From contig DPPB01000012.1 of the NCBI GenBank assembly GCA_003539495.1, positions 124,001 to 188,000 of the forward strand: a stretch of DNA of 64,000 bases. Reading direction: 5' to 3'. The position numbers and the translations under genes were made by a program. Below are positions 1 through 8,778 of this stretch, piece by piece. The notes under the pieces are model-generated. The model was not told the origin of the DNA, searched no databases, and saw only the letters and a program-made list of their open reading frames with translations. Within the stretch, counting starts at the first letter, position 1, and each line of letters starts with the position of its first letter. This DNA comes from Oscillibacter sp. (GTDB taxonomy: Bacteria; Bacillota; Clostridia; Oscillospirales; Oscillospiraceae).

Positions 1-365
1 AAAATGCGATGGCCGTCCAGGTGGGACGCAAAGGTTACGCCCTCCTCCCTGATTTTGCGCAGGCTGGCCAGGGAAAACACCTGAAATCCGCCGGAATCCG
101 TTAGGATCGGCCCGTCCCAGTTCATAAACTTATGCAGGCCGCCCATCTGCTTCACCACATCGTCGCCGGGGCGCAGATGCAGGTGATAAGTGTTGGACAG
201 CTCAATCTGGCAGCCGATGTCCTTTAGATCAAAGGCGCTGAGTCCGCCCTTGATGGCCGCCTGGGTGCCCACATTCATAAATACAGGCGTCTGCACCACT
301 CCGCCATGCGCACAGCGGAACTCGCCACGCCGGGCATCTCCCTCTTTTTTAATGATCTTAAACAT
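1..365 (-). CDS. tgt: tRNA-guanine transglycosylase, N-terminal part (cut by window edge)
   Basis: This enzyme swaps guanine-34 of GUN-anticodon tRNAs for the queuine precursor preQ1, the first tRNA-bound step of queuosine synthesis. The visible 121 residues begin MFKIIKKEGDARRGEF and contain the family's TYHLHLRPG segment and the active-site DSGGFQVFS loop, whose Asp-Ser-Gly-Gly stretch lies in the base-binding pocket. The start is the ATG at 363-365, preceded by GAGGAGC. It follows queA by 95 bases on the same strand, so the two probably form one queuosine operon driven by the promoter at 1531-1559. The C-terminal zinc site lies outside the window. Confidence 0.95.
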   Translation of the reverse strand, partial: MFKIIKKEGDARRGEFRCAHGGVVQTPVFMNVGTQAAIKGGLSAFDLKDIGCQIELSNTYHLHLRPGDDVVKQMGGLHKFMNWDGPILTDSGGFQVFSLASLRKIREEGVTFASHLDGHRI

Positions 366-460
366 AAATTAGCTCCTCAAATTTGATTGGAGATCACATG
401 AGTGACATGAGCTGCAAGCAGCCTAAAACGATGAGCTCAATCACCATTGTGAAATACCGA

Positions 461-1486
461 TTAATGGATGAACATGGCATCCCCAAAGGAAAAGAACCTA
501 TACCTCTCCCGAACAGCCTCCTCATAGGCCCGCAGCACATGCTCCCGCCCCGCCAGGGCTGAAACCAGCATGATAAGTGTAGATTCCGGCAGGTGAAAGT
601 TGGTGACCAGTGCATCCAAAACCTTGAACTTATAACCGGGATAAATGAATATGCTTGTCCATCCGGCGGAGGCTTTCATAGTTCCGTTCTCTGCCGCCCA
701 GGATTCCACCGTGCGGCAGGATGTGGTCCCCACGCATATGACCCGACCACCGTTTTTCTTTGTCTCGTTGATAAGGTCCGCCGTCTCCTGGGGAATCACG
801 CAGTATTCGCTGTGCATTAGATGATCTGTAATGTCATCCTCCTTTACAGGCCGAAAAGTGCCAAGCCCTACATGGAGCGTAACATAGCCAACGTTTACAC
901 CCATTTCCTGCACCTTTTGCAATAGCTCCTTCGTAAAATGAAGGCCGGCCGTGGGGGCAGCAGCAGAGCCGACTACCTTGGAATATACGGTCTGATATCG
1001 CTCCCGGTCCTGCAGCTCCTCCTTAATATACGGCGGCAGAGGCATCTTGCCCAGCCTATCCAGCACTTCCAGGAAAATGCCTTCATAGTTAAACCGCACC
1101 AGGCGGTTGCCGCCCTCCAAAACCTGGGTCACCTCCGCCGTCAGCTCCCCATTTCCGAAGCTGAGCTTAGCGCCTTGGCGCAGGTGCTTCCCGGGGCGCA
1201 CCAGGCACTCCCAGGTATTCTCTCCCCGGTCAATAAGCAGCAGCACCTCACAGGCGCCGCCGCCAGGCAAACGCTGACCCAAAAGTCTGGCCGGAAGCAC
1301 CCGGGAATCGTTCAAAATCAGACAGTCACCCGGGTGCAGATACTCCGGCAGATCAAAAAAATGCCGGTGCTCCCAGGCGCCGCTTTTTTTATCCAGCACC
1401 AGCAAACGAGAGGCATCCCGCTTTTCAATAGGTGTTTGGGCGATCAGCTCCTGTGGGAGATCAAAATTAAAATCACTTGTTTTCAT
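461..1486 (-). CDS. queA: S-adenosylmethionine:tRNA ribosyltransferase-isomerase
   Basis: QueA transfers and isomerises the ribosyl part of SAM onto preQ1-modified tRNA to give epoxyqueuosine. The protein is 341 residues, the usual length, and starts MKTSDFNFDLPQELIAQTP, the conserved family N terminus. LILNDSRVLPARL (about residues 56-68), TAGLHFTKELL (about 178-188) and the C-terminal FGDAMFI are typical QueA signatures. It is directly upstream of tgt on the same strand, so two consecutive steps of queuosine formation are co-encoded. The identification is firm from sequence alone. Confidence 0.97.
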   Translation of the reverse strand: MKTSDFNFDLPQELIAQTPIEKRDASRLLVLDKKSGAWEHRHFFDLPEYLHPGDCLILNDSRVLPARLLGQRLPGGGACEVLLLIDRGENTWECLVRPGKHLRQGAKLSFGNGELTAEVTQVLEGGNRLVRFNYEGIFLEVLDRLGKMPLPPYIKEELQDRERYQTVYSKVVGSAAAPTAGLHFTKELLQKVQEMGVNVGYVTLHVGLGTFRPVKEDDITDHLMHSEYCVIPQETADLINETKKNGGRVICVGTTSCRTVESWAAENGTMKASAGWTSIFIYPGYKFKVLDALVTNFHLPESTLIMLVSALAGREHVLRAYEEAVRERYRFFSFGDAMFIH

Positions 1487-1530
1487 ACAGATTCAATCCT
1501 GTTCATATAAATGTTGATTCATGCCGATAT

Positions 1531-1559
1531 ATTGTACTATAGGATTCAGTTTTTTTCAA
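1531..1559 (-). promoter_or_regulatory. SigA-type promoter of queA-tgt
   Basis: On the minus strand TTGAAA (1554-1559) and TACAAT (1531-1536) are separated by exactly 17 bases, about 45 bases before the queA start. This is a good match to the housekeeping consensus. No riboswitch-like structure is evident in the short leader. Confidence 0.7.
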
Positions 1560-1582
1560 GCAAAAAGCATCTTGTCCGAGCT

Positions 1583-1623
1583 AAAGGGCTTGCGGCCTGC
1601 TCTTCACAGGCTGCAAGCCCTTT
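1583..1623. terminator. Strong hairpin between recN and queA
   Basis: A 17-base arm AAAGGGCTTGCGGCCTG pairs with its partner at 1607-1623 with one mismatch and a 7-base loop. It follows recN on the minus strand, and a TTTTT run occurs some 15 bases further on. It most likely ends the long recN-side transcript before queA's own promoter, although the T-run is not immediately adjacent. Confidence 0.55.
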
Positions 1624-1746
1624 CGGCTACTTAAACATTTTTTCTGAAAGCATTTGTTTAACTTCCGGAAGCACTTCATTGGTGCTGTGCATTTTTTAAA
1701 TTTATTGCATATGGAATCAGCCGTTCATATGCTTGACAAATCTAAG

Positions 1747-3420
1747 CTACACTAAGGCTTTTTTAAATGCATCCGCCGCTGACAGGAGTTCTTCAGCACT
1801 GTCTATCATAGTCTGAGAAGTCTGCCCGCTGCCGGTAAGCCGGGCCAGCTCCTCCCGGCGCTGCTGCCGTGTCAGCTCCTGTACACGGGTAAAAGTCCGG
1901 CCGCCGGAAACGCCCTTTTCTACAGAAAAATGAGTATCCGCCATAGCTGCCAGCTGCGGAAGATGCGTCACACACAGCACCTGCTTCTGGCGGGAAATCT
2001 TTGCCATCTTCTCTGCCACCTTCTGCGCCGCTCGGCCGGACACGCCGGTATCCACCTCGTCAAAGACCATAGTGCCCAGCTTTTCCTGCTGGGAAAACAC
2101 ATTTTTCATGGCCAGCATAATCCGGGCCAACTCGCCGCCGGAGGCGATCTTCTGAATAGGACGAAGCTCCTCCCCCACGTTGGCAGACATCAAAAAGCGA
2201 ACCTCGTCCATGCCGGTGGCATCCAGCTTCTTCTCCGCAAATGCAACCTGAAACCGGATAGAGCCCATATTCAGTTCCTGCAGCTCCGTCAGGATCTGTT
2301 TTTCAAGCGATTGGGCTGCAGCCTTACGCTGTTGAGACAGCTCCCGGGCAGCAGCCAATGCCTCCTTCAGCGCTTTTTCCCGATGCTTTTGCAGCTGCGC
2401 CAAAGTGTCATCCGCAAAAGCAATTTGATCCAGCTCCTGCCTGCACTTTTCCAGATACGCCATCATATCCTCTACAGTTGCGCCATATTTTTTCTTCAAC
2501 CGATAGAGCTGATCACAGCGGAGCTCTACTGTATCCAGCTCACCCGGGGCAAAATCAAGCTCGTCCTTCTTATCCTGCACCGTATAGGCGATGTCATATA
2601 GCTCACTGTATACGGCATTCATCCGCTCGGTCAATTGGGCAAAGCTATCACCCAGGCCCCTTACAGTGGACAACTGCTCCTGAGCCTGACGGAGCAGAGA
2701 CAGTGCGCCCTCCCGCTGGTCATCTCCATTGAGGCAATAGTCCGCCCCCTGAACGGCGGAAATGATTTTTTCACTGTTGCGCAGCAGATTTCTCCGTTCC
2801 AGGAGTTCCTCTTCTTCACCGCTTTGCAGGTTGGCGCGCTCCAGATCCTGGATCTGAAACTGCAGTGTGTCAATCCGCCGGGCCTTTTCCGCCTCATCCA
2901 TCTGCAGGGCGGAGATTTGGTTTTCGATCCTCTGCATGGTGGAATACTTCTCCTGGTAGGCGATCTGTAAAGGCATATACCTCCCATACTGATCCAGGTA
3001 AAGGATGTGCTGTGTTTCATCCAAAAGCTGCTGACCGTCGTGCTGGCCGTGAATATTCAGCAATCGGCTTCCCAAGGTGCGCAGCTGGGTCACGGTCATA
3101 GGCCGACCGTTCAAGCGGCAAACATTCTTGCCGTCGACATATATCTCACGCTGTAGGAGCCATTCCTCCGCATCGGCAACGCCCAAATCCGCGCCAAGGC
3201 CCTGGGGAATCCCGGAAAAAACAGCACTGACAAAGGCGTGGTCTGCCCCGGTCCGAATCAGCTCACGGGACGCACGCTGGCCTAAAACGGCGCTCAGCGC
3301 ATCTATCACTATGGATTTGCCTGCACCGGTTTCACCTGTCAGCACATTAAAGCCCGGGCGGAATGAAATGTCTGCCTGCTCAATGATGGCAATATTTTCA
3401 ATATGCAGCAAATCCAGCAT
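1747..3420 (-). CDS. recN: DNA repair protein RecN
   Basis: RecN is an SMC-like ATPase acting early in double-strand-break repair. The 557-residue protein starts MLDLLHIENIAIIEQA and has Walker A GETGAGKS at residues 29-36, a long coiled-coil middle, the ABC-type signature ASGGELARIMLAMK and Walker B around VFDEVDTGVSG. GGAGGGAACACAAT precedes the ATG. It is the last gene of the nusB-to-recN superoperon, 17 bases after argR. In Bacillus the next genes are spoIVB and spo0A; here the block stops at recN and queuosine genes follow. Confidence 0.97.
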   Translation of the reverse strand: MLDLLHIENIAIIEQADISFRPGFNVLTGETGAGKSIVIDALSAVLGQRASRELIRTGADHAFVSAVFSGIPQGLGADLGVADAEEWLLQREIYVDGKNVCRLNGRPMTVTQLRTLGSRLLNIHGQHDGQQLLDETQHILYLDQYGRYMPLQIAYQEKYSTMQRIENQISALQMDEAEKARRIDTLQFQIQDLERANLQSGEEEELLERRNLLRNSEKIISAVQGADYCLNGDDQREGALSLLRQAQEQLSTVRGLGDSFAQLTERMNAVYSELYDIAYTVQDKKDELDFAPGELDTVELRCDQLYRLKKKYGATVEDMMAYLEKCRQELDQIAFADDTLAQLQKHREKALKEALAAARELSQQRKAAAQSLEKQILTELQELNMGSIRFQVAFAEKKLDATGMDEVRFLMSANVGEELRPIQKIASGGELARIMLAMKNVFSQQEKLGTMVFDEVDTGVSGRAAQKVAEKMAKISRQKQVLCVTHLPQLAAMADTHFSVEKGVSGGRTFTRVQELTRQQRREELARLTGSGQTSQTMIDSAEELLSAADAFKKALV

Positions 3421-3437
3421 ATTGTGTTCCCTCCTTA

Positions 3438-3890
3438 TCAGCGCAGCATCGATTTGACACTGGTGGCAAGTTCGGCTGCGCTCTCAGAGTTGCGCATAAT
3501 CAGCAGCACCGTGTCATCACCGGCCAGGGTACCAAGGAGCTGGTCGATATTCATGCCATCCAGTGCAGCAGCCGCACCATTGGCCAGGCCGGACATGGTG
3601 TGAATCACCACCAGGTTCTGGGCGTAATCCACATTCACAATGCTCTCACGGAAAATGGTCTGCAGCTTATCCGCCACATGGATCTTGGCGCCATGATCCG
3701 ACACTGCATAGCGGTACTTTCCCTGGCCCGCCGGGGCCTTCACCAGGTGCAGCTGCTTGATATCTCTGGAAATCGTGGCCTGTGTACCGGAAAAACCCCG
3801 CTCCTGAAGCAGAGAAAGAAGCTGCTCCTGGGTCTCCACAACCTCCTGGGCAATGATGTCCAGGATCATTTTTTGACGGTCATTTTTCAT
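3438..3890 (-). CDS. argR: Arginine repressor ArgR/AhrC
   Basis: This hexameric repressor/activator senses arginine and controls its synthesis and breakdown. The start taken is the ATG at 3888-3890 (MKNDRQKMILDII), with GGAGG nine bases upstream, giving 150 residues, the family length; an upstream in-frame ATG would add 11 unlikely residues. The winged-helix DNA-binding half contains the SGTQATISRDIKQL recognition region. The C-terminal half contains GTLAGDDTVLLI, the arginine-binding and oligomerisation motif. It overlaps the end of nadK by 11 bases, suggesting translational coupling. Confidence 0.95.
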   Translation of the reverse strand: MKNDRQKMILDIIAQEVVETQEQLLSLLQERGFSGTQATISRDIKQLHLVKAPAGQGKYRYAVSDHGAKIHVADKLQTIFRESIVNVDYAQNLVVIHTMSGLANGAAAALDGMNIDQLLGTLAGDDTVLLIMRNSESAAELATSVKSMLR

Positions 3891-4764
3891 ATTTCGCAGC
3901 CTCCATGGCCATTTTTTTATCAAGAATCTCGCAAAAGCTCTTTTTGGACAGGCGCACCAGCTTCATGGTGTGCCTGGAGCGGCTCACCTGTACCAGGTCG
4001 TTATTCTTCAGGGAAAATGCTTTGCCGCCGTCGGAGGACAGGTACACAAATTTCCGATTTGCATCCGGGGCGGTCACGCGGATTACATGGGACGGATCCA
4101 GCACATAGCTGCTGGAACGGGTGGAATGGGGACAGATGGGCGTGATAAGAATATTACGGGCCGTGGGCTCCACGATGGGGCCACCGGCGGCCATGGAATA
4201 GCCAGTGGAGCCGGTGGGACTGGACACCACTACTCCATCGCCGCTGACCCGGGTCAAGAAGCCCTCCTCCGTGAATATCTCCAGCCGCACCACACGGGCA
4301 ATGGAGCCCTTGGAGATAACGGCATCGTTCAGCGCAACGGTGCTGTAAACCGTTCGGCCATCCCGCAGCACGGATACATCCAGCATCATACGGTCCTCCA
4401 TGGTGAGGCTCCAATCCTTCAGATCTCGCAGGCGATCCAGTTCATTGGGCTCCAGCTCAGACATAAAGCCCAGGCTACCTAAATTGATGCCCAGCACGGG
4501 GACGTTATTCATGGCAACGGTCTTTGCCAGGTGCAGGATCGTTCCGTCGCCGCCGAAGGCAATGAGCAGGTCGGCCCGCTTAATCTCCTGGGGCAGCTGG
4601 CCGATGGGCAGGCCCAGGTCCGCGCCATAACCCTCCTTTTGAAAGGGAAGGCACACAACGGTCTCAAAGCCCGCCTCATCCAGGATCGTTTTGGATTGGG
4701 CTGCCACATGCATATCCTTATCCCGATACGGATTGGGGCACAATATGATTTTTCTCTTTTCCAT
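3880..4764 (-). CDS. nadK: NAD kinase
   Basis: NadK phosphorylates NAD to NADP. The GGDGT catalytic/ATP motif is seen in AFGGDGTILHLAKT, followed by the NAD-binding loop around SSPTGSTGYSMAAGGP. The ATG at 4764 is preferred: GGAG lies 8 bases upstream, whereas the in-frame GTG at 4773 is too close to that site. This gives 294 residues. It sits 5 bases after the tlyA stop and overlaps argR by 11 bases, the usual tlyA-nadK-argR-recN arrangement of many Clostridia. Confidence 0.96.
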   Translation of the reverse strand: MEKRKIILCPNPYRDKDMHVAAQSKTILDEAGFETVVCLPFQKEGYGADLGLPIGQLPQEIKRADLLIAFGGDGTILHLAKTVAMNNVPVLGINLGSLGFMSELEPNELDRLRDLKDWSLTMEDRMMLDVSVLRDGRTVYSTVALNDAVISKGSIARVVRLEIFTEEGFLTRVSGDGVVVSSPTGSTGYSMAAGGPIVEPTARNILITPICPHSTRSSSYVLDPSHVIRVTAPDANRKFVYLSSDGGKAFSLKNNDLVQVSRSRHTMKLVRLSKKSFCEILDKKMAMEAAKYEK

Positions 4765-4769
4765 AGCCT

Positions 4770-5573
4770 TCACTCCTTCAGTGTACTATGTGAGGCCTCT
4801 ACAATGGCGTTTAGATCAATCTGCGCACTCGGCTCCTCCGATTTACGTAAAAAGCCAAGATATTCAATATTTCCCTCCGGCCCGCGAATGGGGGAATATG
4901 TAATTCCAAGCACTGTAAAGTGATTTTCCTTTGCATGAATCAGAAAGTGCTCCAGCACCTCCAGGTGCACGGCAGGGTCCCGAACAACGCCCTTCTTGCC
5001 AACCTTTTCCCGACCAGCCTCGAACTGTGGTTTAATCAGGCAGGCAATTTCGCCGCCCTCCCGCAAAAGACCGTAAAGGGCCGGGAAAATCAGCTTGAGG
5101 GAAATAAAGGAGACGTCGATAGATGCAAAATCCAATTCATCCGGAATCTCCTCTCGGGTCAGATACCGTGCGTTGGTGCGCTCCATACAGACCACGCGCT
5201 CATCATTGCGCAGCTTCCAATCCAGTTGGCCATAGCCAACATCCACGGCATAGACCTTCTTTGCGCCGTTTTGCAGCATGCAATCCGTGAATCCCCCGGT
5301 GGAGGCACCGATGTCGGCGCAGATCTTGCCGCGCAGGTCTAAGGGGAAGGTCTGCAAGGCCTTTTCCAGCTTCAGGCCACCCCGGCTCACATATTGCAGG
5401 GTCGCACCGCGGATCTCGATCTGCGCGTCATTTGCTACGGCTGTGCCGGCCTTATCCACACGTTGGCCATTGACAAAAACAATTCCGGACATGATTGTGG
5501 CCTGGGCTTTTTGCCGGGAGTCCAGCAGCCCACGCTCTGTAAGCAAGATATCCAAGCGGGTCTTATTGCTCAT
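4770..5573 (-). CDS. tlyA: TlyA-family rRNA 2'-O-methyltransferase
   Basis: TlyA/YqxC proteins methylate ribose of rRNA cytidines; they are often labelled hemolysins. The start is the ATG at 5573 (MSNKTRLDILLTERGL), preceded by GAGGAGG six bases upstream, giving 267 residues. An N-terminal S4 RNA-binding domain covers about residues 5-65. The FtsJ-like domain has the SAM site ADIGASTGGFTDCML and later IDVSFISLKLI. The gene overlaps the end of dxs by 11 bases. The in-frame upstream extension lies inside dxs and is not credible. Confidence 0.94.
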   Translation of the reverse strand: MSNKTRLDILLTERGLLDSRQKAQATIMSGIVFVNGQRVDKAGTAVANDAQIEIRGATLQYVSRGGLKLEKALQTFPLDLRGKICADIGASTGGFTDCMLQNGAKKVYAVDVGYGQLDWKLRNDERVVCMERTNARYLTREEIPDELDFASIDVSFISLKLIFPALYGLLREGGEIACLIKPQFEAGREKVGKKGVVRDPAVHLEVLEHFLIHAKENHFTVLGITYSPIRGPEGNIEYLGFLRKSEEPSAQIDLNAIVEASHSTLKE

Positions 5574-7425
5574 GGAGTACCTCCTCAATAGATGTCGCCA
5601 CAGAGGCGGCATCCAGCCCAAGGGCGTGATCCAACTCCTCCACGCTGCCCTCATTGGGCAACCGATCACCGCAGTTCTTCAGCACGAGCTTGTCCAAACG
5701 GACGCCCGCTAACGCCGCCAGGCAGGTGACCTTTTCACCCACGCAGCCAGCAGCGATGCAATCTTCCAAAACCAGCAGGCGCCGTGTGCCGGACAGCATA
5801 GACGCCACATCCGCTTCGCTCAGCGGCGCAATGCGATTCAGCTTTATAACTCGGACAGAGATGCCCTTTTCTGCAAGCAGCTCTGCGGCCTTCAGCGCCT
5901 CATTAATCAGAATCCCATAGGATAAGATAGTAAAGTCGGCCCCATCCTGCAGCGTTATATAGCAGCGCTCAGGATCGGACGCAGCCGCATAGTCTCTTTC
6001 CCCACCCCGGGGATATCGAATGGCCACGGGGCCGCTGACCTGGCAAATGGCATAGCGAAGCATGTCCCGAAGCTCCGCAAAGCTGGCGGGACACAGAACC
6101 GTCATACCGGGGATCTGGGTAAGATAGGCCGGATCAAAGCAGCCGTGATGGGTTTGCCCGTCTGCACCCACAAGGCCTGCGCGATCCACGCAGAAAACAG
6201 CGTGAAGTTTATCCAGTGATATATCATGGATGAGCATATCAAAGCCTCGCTGCAGAAAGCTGGAGTACACCGCAAACACCGGAATCAGCCCCTGTTTGGC
6301 CATACCGCCGGCCATTGCCACAGCGTGGCCCTCCGCAATACCCACATCGAAAAACCGGTCCGGCAGCTCCCTGGAAAACTCTGTAAGCCCTGTGCCGGAG
6401 GTCATAGCAGCCGTGATGGCACAGATACGGGGATCCTGGCGGGCAAGCTCCAGCAGCGTGTCTCCGAAGACGTTGGAAAAGGAACGAGTGGAAGCCCGCA
6501 GAGGCTTGCCGGTGGCGGTGTCAAAGGGGGGCGTACCGTGAAAATGCTCCGGGTCCTGCTGGGCATATGGGTACCCTCTCCCCTTTTCCGTGAGCACATG
6601 AAGCAGCACGGGCTCATTTTTTTCCCTGGCCCAGCTGAGCATCTGCGTCAGCTTTTGCACGTCGTGGCCGTCCACAGGCCCCATATAGGAAAAACCCATC
6701 TTTTCAAACATGGTACTCTCCGGCAACAGAGTGTTTTTAAGCCAGTGCTTCACATGAGAGCTGGCTCGATACAGATTCTGCTTGGCAAGAGAGTTTCCCT
6801 GAAGCTTTTCTTTATACCATTTTTTGAAATTATTATACCCTTCCTCCGAACGGATCCGGGACAGGTGGCGACTGAGACCGCCTACATTTGCCTCGATAGA
6901 CATGCCATTGTCATTAAGTATGACGATTATAGGCTCTCCCGACGCACCTGCATCGTTGAGGCCCTCAAAGCTCAAACCGCCGGTCATGGCACCATCTCCG
7001 ATCAAGGCCAAAACACTATAGTCCTGATGCAAGAGCGTTCTTGCGTGGGCCATGCCCAGAGCCACGGACACAGAATTGGATGCATGGCCGGCTACAAAGG
7101 CATCGTGCGCACTTTCATAGGGCTTTGGAAAACCGGAAAGACCGCCCAGCTGCCGCAAAGTACCGAAAAGTGATTGACGACCGGTGAGGATCTTATGCGG
7201 GTAGCACTGATGCCCCACATCAAAGACCAGCCGGTCCTTAGCGGTATCAAACACCCGGTGGATGGCCACCGTAAGCTCCACCACACCCAAGTTGGAGGCC
7301 AAATGCCCACCGGTCTTGGCAACGCTCTTGATGAGAAACGCGCGAAGCTCCCGGCAAAGCTGCTCCACCTGTTCATTATTCAGATTTTTTATGTCCTCCG
7401 GATTATGGATCTTTTCTAAAACCAA
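5563..7425 (-). CDS. dxs: 1-deoxy-D-xylulose-5-phosphate synthase
   Basis: Dxs condenses pyruvate and glyceraldehyde-3-phosphate using thiamine diphosphate, the first step of the MEP isoprenoid pathway. The protein is 620 residues and has the conserved His in CYPHKILTGR, the thiamine diphosphate motif GDGAMTGG...NDNGMSI and transketolase central and C-terminal domains. The best start is TTG at 7423-7425, with GGAGGG seven bases upstream and no suitable ATG nearby. It lies in the same region as ispA, so early and late isoprenoid enzymes flank the OLE/oapA pair. Confidence 0.97.
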   Translation of the reverse strand: MVLEKIHNPEDIKNLNNEQVEQLCRELRAFLIKSVAKTGGHLASNLGVVELTVAIHRVFDTAKDRLVFDVGHQCYPHKILTGRQSLFGTLRQLGGLSGFPKPYESAHDAFVAGHASNSVSVALGMAHARTLLHQDYSVLALIGDGAMTGGLSFEGLNDAGASGEPIIVILNDNGMSIEANVGGLSRHLSRIRSEEGYNNFKKWYKEKLQGNSLAKQNLYRASSHVKHWLKNTLLPESTMFEKMGFSYMGPVDGHDVQKLTQMLSWAREKNEPVLLHVLTEKGRGYPYAQQDPEHFHGTPPFDTATGKPLRASTRSFSNVFGDTLLELARQDPRICAITAAMTSGTGLTEFSRELPDRFFDVGIAEGHAVAMAGGMAKQGLIPVFAVYSSFLQRGFDMLIHDISLDKLHAVFCVDRAGLVGADGQTHHGCFDPAYLTQIPGMTVLCPASFAELRDMLRYAICQVSGPVAIRYPRGGERDYAAASDPERCYITLQDGADFTILSYGILINEALKAAELLAEKGISVRVIKLNRIAPLSEADVASMLSGTRRLLVLEDCIAAGCVGEKVTCLAALAGVRLDKLVLKNCGDRLPNEGSVEELDHALGLDAASVATSIEEVLHEQ

Positions 7426-7439
7426 CGTAAATCCCTCCG

Positions 7440-7985
7440 TTAATGGAACAGATGCAGCGCATTCATAATACGGGCAACACGATAGACCACCTGTGTGGAT
7501 TCCTCGATGGCTACGCGCTTAAAAAGGGCCTTGCCTCCAATAGTCAGGCCCGAAATAAGTGCCGTGATACCGATGGAGATAAGGATCGTGGTGGTGGAAA
7601 AGCTGCGCTGTAGCTCCGCAACAATCACAGCCGCCGTTGAGCCGCTGACAATACCGCAAATATCACCCACCACATCATTACAAAGGGAGGAAACCTTATT
7701 GGACATATTCAGCAGACGAATGGCCTCCCGACCGCCCTTTTCCCCATGGGCCGCCATAGAATGAAACGGCCTGGGATCCGCCGCCGTGACGGCCACACCA
7801 ATCATATCGAACACAATACCCAGTGCGATGAAGATCACCAGCACCAAAATCGGGATCCATATGCCGCTATCCTCCAGCGCTGCCGAGGAACAAAAGCTCA
7901 TAACGGCAGAAAGGGCCACCGCGATCAGAAAAACGCGCAGGGGCCACCGGTCTTTGGATTTTTTGTTTTTATTTGGGTCAGCCAA
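7440..7985 (-). CDS. oapA: OLE-associated membrane protein OapA
   Basis: This 181-residue integral membrane protein has four predicted helices (about residues 17-37, 42-68, 103-125 and 131-152). A conserved loop runs from AVTAADPRPFHSMAA to NDVVGDICGIVSG. Its size, topology and position directly downstream of the ncRNA at 8015-8667 and upstream of dxs match OapA, the membrane partner of OLE RNA known from Bacillus halodurans. That family has distant similarity to the DUF21 domain of CorB/CNNM magnesium transporters, and OLE-OapA complexes are linked to Mg2+, cold and alcohol responses. The start is TTG at 7985 with GAGGG six bases upstream. Confidence 0.85.
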   Translation of the reverse strand: MADPNKNKKSKDRWPLRVFLIAVALSAVMSFCSSAALEDSGIWIPILVLVIFIALGIVFDMIGVAVTAADPRPFHSMAAHGEKGGREAIRLLNMSNKVSSLCNDVVGDICGIVSGSTAAVIVAELQRSFSTTTILISIGITALISGLTIGGKALFKRVAIEESTQVVYRVARIMNALHLFH

Positions 7986-8014
7986 AAATATCCCTCACTT
8001 ATTAATAATAAAAA

Positions 8015-8667
8015 ACTGAATGACGGCAGCACCAATGGTAAATCTTACGGCTTAGGTACGGGTTGGATTTCCCCGCGGCTTACCTCTCGTTGCCGATCAG
8101 GCGGTTTCCCATTAAACTCCGCGCTGCGGTGTTACCCTCCGCAGGACCCGACTGCCACTTAGTCCGCACTGCAACCCCATTGGTGCCCTTTGTGGGACAG
8201 CCTAGGTGATTTCCACTGCAGTCAAACCGTCTCTTAGCCTCTTTTGCAGAGGGGGTTTCAGAGGAATATCGGAGAGTATCCCTGGCCGGGGATGCTTCCG
8301 CTTGACTCCCTCATTCACCCACTCCACGCAAGGCAGGCTACTCTGCACACAGCGTTCACAGCACAAGGGCTGGGTAGCACCGCATTGCAGGTTCTCAATC
8401 TGCTTCGTACACAGGTCGCTTACCACCAGGGGAGTACGCCTATGCACAAGAGCAGGTCTCCACGAAAGCAGGGTCGGGACTTCCATGCCATTGGAAGGCG
8501 CCCTGAATCCGCAGGTGTGGTATTTGGCCACACCTCCCTCCAGCACCCACCCCAAACTGGGCGTAAGAAGCAGGCACCAGAGGCTTCACAGTTGTGCCCT
8601 TAAAGGGATTTTTAGGCCCCTCTTACAAGGCGGCAGATCTGACTAGGATACTGCACCGTCATTCAGT
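8015..8667 (-). ncRNA. ole: OLE RNA (ornate large extremophilic RNA)
   Basis: A 653-base stretch without a credible gene is bounded by a terminal inverted repeat: 8656-8667 (5' end of the RNA) pairs with 8015-8026 over 12 bases (ACTGAATGACGG and its complement). Many local complementary arms lie inside, for example GGTGTGGCCAAATACCACACC. Transcription starts from a promoter at 8676-8704, about 9 bases before the terminal stem. The length of about 600-650 nt, position between ispA and the OapA-type membrane protein, and orientation match OLE RNAs. OLE RNA with OapA forms a membrane-associated ribonucleoprotein of high abundance in B. halodurans. No covariance search was possible, so the call rests on synteny, size and structure. 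Confidence 0.85.
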
Positions 8668-8675
8668 AATTTAAT

Positions 8676-8704
8676 ATTTTAGCATAGTTCATTCAAATAT
8701 ACAA
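8676..8704 (-). promoter_or_regulatory. Promoter of the OLE RNA-oapA-dxs unit
   Basis: On the minus strand TTGTAT (8699-8704) and TAAAAT (8676-8681) are separated by 17 bases; TGC before the -10 gives an extended -10 element. The predicted start falls near 8667-8669, right at the terminal stem of the ncRNA, supporting both calls. Confidence 0.75.
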
Positions 8705-8725
8705 TAGTTTTATGCAAAAACTAAC

Positions 8726-8775
8726 AAAATCAAAACAATACCTCCTGCACCTGCGGGAGGTATTGTTTTGATTTT
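8726..8775 (-). terminator. Rho-independent terminator after ispA
   Basis: A perfect 20-bp stem (8726-8745 with 8756-8775) with a 10-base loop starts 3 bases after the ispA stop. The arm ends in a T-rich run on the minus strand. It separates the asp23-nusB-xseAB-ispA transcript from the OLE unit. Confidence 0.85.
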
Positions 8776-8778
8776 CCG

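Noticed and set aside
394..615. Short minus-strand frame between tgt and queA
   Set aside because: Mostly overlaps queA in another frame and lacks a ribosome site.
1511..1699. 62-codon plus-strand frame in the recN-queA gap
   Set aside because: It runs across the queA promoter and a terminator hairpin, with no ribosome site.
8202..8646. Two open frames inside the OLE RNA (8202-8555 minus, 8206-8646 plus)
   Set aside because: They overlap each other on opposite strands, have no ribosome sites and no recognisable protein features; the region is explained by a structured RNA.
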